Positions 59,775-64,000 of a stretch of DNA of 64,000 bases are shown in pieces. Position 1 is the stretch's first letter. The number at the start of each line of letters is the position of its first letter. The notes beneath the pieces are model-generated. The model worked only from the letters and a program-made list of their open reading frames with translations, was not told where the DNA came from and made no database searches. This DNA comes from Rhabdophis nuchalis (lineage: Eukaryota; Chordata; Lepidosauria; Squamata; Natricidae), in contig CM077647.1 of assembly GCA_039707465.1 (NCBI GenBank), forward strand, positions 170,992,163 through 171,056,162, read 5' to 3'. Made by a program: the position numbers and the translations under genes.

Positions 59775-60464
59775 ATCCTGTATAGACTACTGTAATGCTC
59801 TCTACATGGGGCTTCCCTTGAGGTGCGCCCGAAGACTGCAGTTAATCCAGAACGCAGCTGCGCGGGCAATTATGGGAGCTCCTAGACGCTCCCATGTAAC
59901 ACTGCTCCTGCGCGAGCTGCACTGACTGCCTGTGGTCTTTCGGGTGCGCTTCAAGGTGTTGCCCATCATCTTCAAAGTGCTCCATGGCACGGGACCTAGT
60001 TATCTTCGGGATCGCATCCTGCCCCATACATCCCTTCGGCTGATTCGCTCCCACAGAGAGGGACTTCTCCGGGTGCCGTCCACTAGGCAATGCCAGCGGG
60101 CGATGCCCAGGGGAAGGGTCTTCTCTGTGGAGGGCCCAACTCTTTGGAATGACTTACCCCCCGAACTGAGAACGATCACGGATCTCCGCTCCTTCTGCCA
60201 GAACCTTAAAACTTATTTTTTCCAACAGGCCGGCCTGGCCTAACTTACATCACCCAGCCCACAGTCTGCAGTTAAATTGTTTTAAATTGGTTTTAGGGAT
60301 TGTTTTAATGTATTTAAATTTTTAGCACAGGGATATTAATTTAATTTGGTTTTATATTTTGTATATTGTTGTTTATATGTTTTTTAAATTGCCTGTGCAC
60401 CACCCCGAGTCCCTTTTGGGAAAGGGTGCGGTATATAAATCAAATAAACTATAAACTATAACTA
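59775..60464 (+). mobile_element. L2/CR1-type LINE 3' end, plus strand
   Basis: Frames 59659-59925 and 59932-60243 are one coding end split by TGA at about 59925 (CTGCACTGACTGCC). 3' UTR ends CACCCCGAGTCCCTTTTGGG. Confidence 0.87.
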
Positions 60465-60791
60465 TACTCTGGATATGATTTTCTTTTTAGAGCAATAGTA
60501 ACCTCATAGAGAAGCTTGGTCAAAATTTTATGCACTGCTCACTGGAGGGAGGGAGGGAAGGGCTGGAACTACTGAACAGGCAGCCAAGCTAGGTGCCTGA
60601 AGGATCCCATCCTATCAGCGAGTGGGAGTAATTGCTGCTGGCAATTTATAGAGTAGTTAATCCAGTGCTGCTATTTATTTATTTATTTTATTTTTCAAAT
60701 TTATATACCACCCTATTCTCCAGGGTGGGACTCAGGGCGGTGCACAGAAAAGATAAAAACCCACAACAAGTAAACACAATATAAAATGGAA

Positions 60792-61535
60792 TTAAATAAT
60801 TAAATCTGTGCTAAAATAGTTAAAATTATTAAAATTCAATTTAACATTTGTCATTAATCTATGCCAGGCCAGCCAGATGGAAAAAGTGCGTTTTAAGCAT
60901 CCGGCGGAAGAGGCGTAGGTCTGTGATGGTATGAATGTCGGGGGGGGGAGGTCATTCCAGAGGGCCGGACCTGCCAAAGAGAAGGCCCTTCCCCTGGGGG
61001 TCGCCAGCCGGCATTGACCGGCAGACGGCACCCTGAGGAGGCCCTCTCTGCGGGAGCGGACAGGTCGAAGGGAGGTGTGTGGTAGGATGCAGTCTTGCAA
61101 GTAGCCAGGACTTGTGCCATGGAGTGCTTTAAAGATGGTAACTAACACCTTGAAGTGCACCCGGAAGACCACAGGCAGCCCGTGCAGCTCGCGCAGGAGA
61201 GGTGTTATACGGGAGTACCATGAGACTCCCCAAATCCCCCGCGCAGCCGCATTCTGCACTAACTGGAGTCTCCGGTTGCACCTCAAGGGGAGCCCCATGT
61301 AGAGAGCATTGCAGTAATCCAGGCAGGAGATAACGATGGCTTGAGTGACCGTGTGTAGGGCGTCCTGATCTAGAAAGGGGCGCAACTGGTGTATCAGGTG
61401 GACCTGATAGAAAGCCCCCCTGGCCATGGCTGTCACATGGTCATCCATGGATAGCCGAGAATCCAGGAGGACGCCCAAGTTGCGAGCCCTTTCCGCGGGG
61501 GCTAATGACTCGCCCCCGATAGCCAGAGATGGCAC
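60792..61535 (-). pseudogene. L2/CR1-type ORF2 C-terminal part
   Basis: AIVISCLDYCNALYMGLPLR and LHGLPVVFRVHFKVLVTIF; the frame runs out into the 3' UTR. Confidence 0.85.
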
Positions 61536-61544
61536 TAACTGGCT

Positions 61545-62201
61545 CTATCGAGATGCCAGAAACCACAGCCACTCGGTCTTGGACTGGTTGAGTCGGAGCT
61601 TGTTCCTCCCCATCCAGACCCGCACAGCTTCCAGACACAGGGACATCACTTCAACGGCATCGTTGGGGTGGTTAGGGGTAGAGATGTACAGCTGAGTATC
61701 ATCAGCGTACTGATGGTACTCTACCCCAAAACCACGGATGATCTCGCCCAGCGGCTTCATATAGGTGTTGAACAGGAGGGGCGAGAGAACTGACCCCTGA
61801 GGCACCCCACATGTGAGGGGCCTCGAAGTCGATCTCTGCCCCCCTGTGAACACAAATTGCGACCAGTCGGGTAGGTAGGAATAGAACCACTGTAATACGG
61901 TGCCTCCCATCCCCAACCCCTCCAGCCGGTGCAATAAGATACCATGGTCGATGGTATCAAAAGCCGCTGAGAGGTCTAATAGGACCAGGATAGAGGAACA
62001 TCCCCTATCCCGGGCCCTCCAGAGATCATCTACCAATGCGACCAATGCCGTCTCTATGCTGTGCCCAGGGTGGAAGCTGGACTGGCGCAGGTCTTGGTAG
62101 ACGGTTTCCTCCAGGTGTCGGGGGAACTGTTGTGCTACCACACTCTCTACAACCTTTGCAAGAAAGCTAAGGTTGGAGACTGGATGATAATTAACCAACA
62201 A
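61545..62201 (-). pseudogene. L2/CR1-type reverse transcriptase
   Basis: 218 residues: NYHPVSNLSFLAKVVE, ILVLLDLSAAFDTIDHGILL, GVPQGSVLSPLLFNTYM, YADDTQLYIST. One frameshift near 61540 separates it from the C-terminal part. Confidence 0.87.
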
Positions 62202-62324
62202 TGCTGGGTCCAGGGATGCACAGTGTTGATGCTATCTGCTTCTACAAACAATCGTTCTGCCCAGTTCTCTTATTGTTAATCCACATAGAATCTTATATAA
62301 TGTTTCACCATTGCGTTTGCTCAT

Positions 62325-62409
62325 TTGGATTTGGATTTTTGGATTTGGATTTCTTGGATTTGTATGCCACCCTTCTCCCAAAGGACTCAGGGCGGCGTAC
62401 AACATAAGA
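62325..62409 (-). mobile_element. L2/CR1-type LINE 3' tail, part 1 (split by L1)
   Basis: (GGATTT)n tail followed by the inverted 3' UTR end (CCCAAAGGACTCAGGGCGGC). It continues at 63505 after the L1 insertion. Confidence 0.85.
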
Positions 62410-62420
62410 AACACCTAGTA

Positions 62421-63493
62421 AGGGGTTGGGAGATAGACTGGTGGCCATATAATCAGGCAGTATCTAAATTTACTAAGGACAAATACGAACCCGGAATATA
62501 CTCAACAAACCAAGATATAGATAAGGTTCTATGGGATTCACCAACCAAATTCATTTCTAAGGCTTATAAATTATTACTGCAAAGGTATATAGGCGAAGAA
62601 ATAATCAAAGGCACTATGATCGCCTGGGGAAGGAATATAGGTAAGAACATCAACCTTGAAAATTGGCAAACCATTTGGAAAAAGTCCATGAAAATGACCC
62701 TCTTATCCTCCTTTAAGGAGAATCTATATAAAATGCTTTACAGATGGTATTTACCACCAGCTAGAATTGCCCACATGTTCCCAAACTCATCGGACAGGTG
62801 TTGGAAATGCAAAACAGCTAGGGGCACATTTTTTCACCAATGGTGGACTTGCCCAATCTCTGTATTACTTTGGAAAAAAATACAAAATTGGCTCATGGAA
62901 ATAACAGGCACTAGTTTCCCCCTTAAACCTGAGTTATACTTGCTTGGTATCAAGCCACAAGAAATCCCAAATCAGGACTCGTATCTCTTTACACACATCA
63001 CAACAGCGACCAGAATGGCCATTGCACAGCAGTGGAAAAATAACAACCCACCAACTGAAAGCTTAATCATATCTAAAATCTTCAGTTGTGCAGAATCAGA
63101 TAAATTAACATATATCTTAAAGGACAAGTCAACCTCAATCTATGCCCAATCCTGGGAGAAATGGTACAGATGGTATGGTAAGAGAATGACGGATAACAAA
63201 GAAACTAACTAGATAGAATAATAGCTAAATAGATATAAGGAGTTATAAGACAATACTATATTTAAGACAATGTTATAGACTCAAATGTAAGCATCCAAAT
63301 ATGAATACAAACAACAATTGATGTTAAACTGGGACAAATATACTTCTTAAATCAGGGGAGTAGATATATCCCCAGTTTGTATCCCCCTACCCCCCCTTCT
63401 TCACCCTTGTACGTCCTCTCCAATACCACTACCTTGTTAAATGTTTATTTTTTATATATATACTAATAAAGATTATTATTATTTTTAAAAAGG
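62421..63493 (+). mobile_element. 5'-truncated L1 nested in the LINE
   Basis: Flanked by the perfect 11-bp duplication AACACCTAGTA at 62410-62420 and 63494-63504. It carries an ORF2 end, a 3' UTR with AATAAAG near 63465 and an A-rich end. Confidence 0.92.
62424..63212 (+). pseudogene. L1 ORF2 C-terminal fragment
   Basis: About 260 residues open to TAG at 63210. Features: NLYKMLYRWYLPPARIAHMF and the Cys/His region CWKCKTARGTFFHQWWTC. It is from a different L1 family than 41274-46391, judging by the low similarity of the two C-termini. Confidence 0.85.
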
Positions 63494-63504
63494 AACACCT
63501 AGTA

Positions 63505-64000
63505 TAAAACTTAAAAAGAGATTAAATAAGGTATCCAATAAGCAACAAGCAATAAATTAATTAACAATTTATACATTATGATATAAAATAAATTAAACTT
63601 GGAATTAAAATTAATAAGTTATTTTGTTCCGGCCAGGCTGGCTTGATGAAAAAGCCAGCTTTTTAGAGCATGCCGGAAGGACGGGATGTGAGGAATTATG
63701 CAAAGCTCCAGGGGTAGCTCATTCCAAAGGGAAGGCACTCCCACAGAAAAGGCTCTCCCCCTGTGGGTTGCCAGCTGACACTGTCTGACTGACAGCACCC
63801 TGAGGAGGCCAACTCTGTGGATCGTACTGGATGATGGGAGGCTACCGGTGGCAGTAGGTGGTCTCGCAAGTACCCTGGGCCTAAGCCATAAACGCTTTAA
63901 AGGTCATAATTAGCAACCAGTGCAGGCCGCCTAAAAGGGGTGTAACATGGGAGCACGTAGGTACCCCCATGATAACCCATGCGGCCGCATTCTCGACCAG
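63505..64000 (-). mobile_element. L2/CR1-type LINE, part 2, runs off the window
   Basis: Resumes the LINE of 62325-62409. The inverted coding end is visible (CTCATTCCAAAGGGAAGGCA, CACCCTGAGGAGGCCAACTC), with no open frame of note. The element continues past 64000. Confidence 0.82.

Larger units (their letters stand above)
60672..62224 (-). mobile_element. L2/CR1-type LINE, 1.55 kb, minus strand
   Basis: Tail (TTTA)n at 60673-60690, inverted 3' UTR, then coding frames 60792-61535 and 61545-62201. It interrupts the flank matched behind gene B at about 36074. Confidence 0.88.

Overview
This 64 kb window looks like nuclear DNA of a squamate reptile, most likely an advanced snake. Three things point that way: a tandem array of vomeronasal type-2 receptor (V2R, class C GPCR) genes split by introns; a dense mix of L2/CR1-type, L1-type, Ty3/gypsy, DIRS-like and hAT-like repeats; and AATAG/ATTCT microsatellites, one of them forming the 3' tail of an L2/CR1-type LINE. 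There is no bacterial-style operon organisation. The species call is inference; the gene family is read directly from the sequence.

Host genes: three V2R copies lie head to tail on the + strand, each with six coding exons of matching size and phase. Gene A (4524..18520) has exons 4524-4771, 5713-5998, 12829-13680, 16617-16844, 17404-17530 and 17622-18520, and reads open for 879 codons. Gene B (23444..35372) has the same exons but carries a 14-bp frameshifting deletion in exon 3 and an in-frame TAA in exon 6, so it is a pseudogene. Gene C (46739..56233) reads open for 869 codons. Each protein has a signal peptide, a Venus-flytrap ligand domain (exons 1-4), a nine-cysteine linker (exon 5 and the start of exon 6) and seven membrane segments (exon 6).

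Layout: 1-2500 is a minus-strand Ty3/gypsy pol relic. 2500-18.7k is unit A, with a 5.9-kb DIRS-like element in intron 2. 18.7-22.4k holds a gypsy relic and an ORF1-only L1 derivative with a perfect 19-bp target duplication. 22.4-35.4k is unit B, with a 1.09-kb hAT-like element in intron 1. 35.4-40.6k repeats the gypsy relic and ORF1-only L1. 41.27-46.39k is a nearly complete L1 on the minus strand. 46.4-56.3k is unit C. 56.6-64k is a pile-up of L2/CR1-type copies in both orientations, the last one split by a 5'-truncated L1 with an 11-bp target duplication.

The three units act as natural empty-site controls for each other, so insertions can be ordered. The composite CR1 element of intron 3 is common to all three units. 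The ORF1-only L1 lies in both inter-gene spacers and predates their duplication. A foldback hAT-like element and several LINE tails are shared by B and C only. The DIRS element is specific to A, the 1.09-kb hAT element to B, and the 5.1-kb L1 to C. Exon 3 of gene C is a mosaic of A-like and B-like blocks, which suggests gene conversion. I found no wholly new class of system. The strongest leads are the DIRS element with its internal complementary region and trinucleotide junction, the ORF1-only L1, the mosaic exon and the composite CR1 element bounded by inverted repeats.
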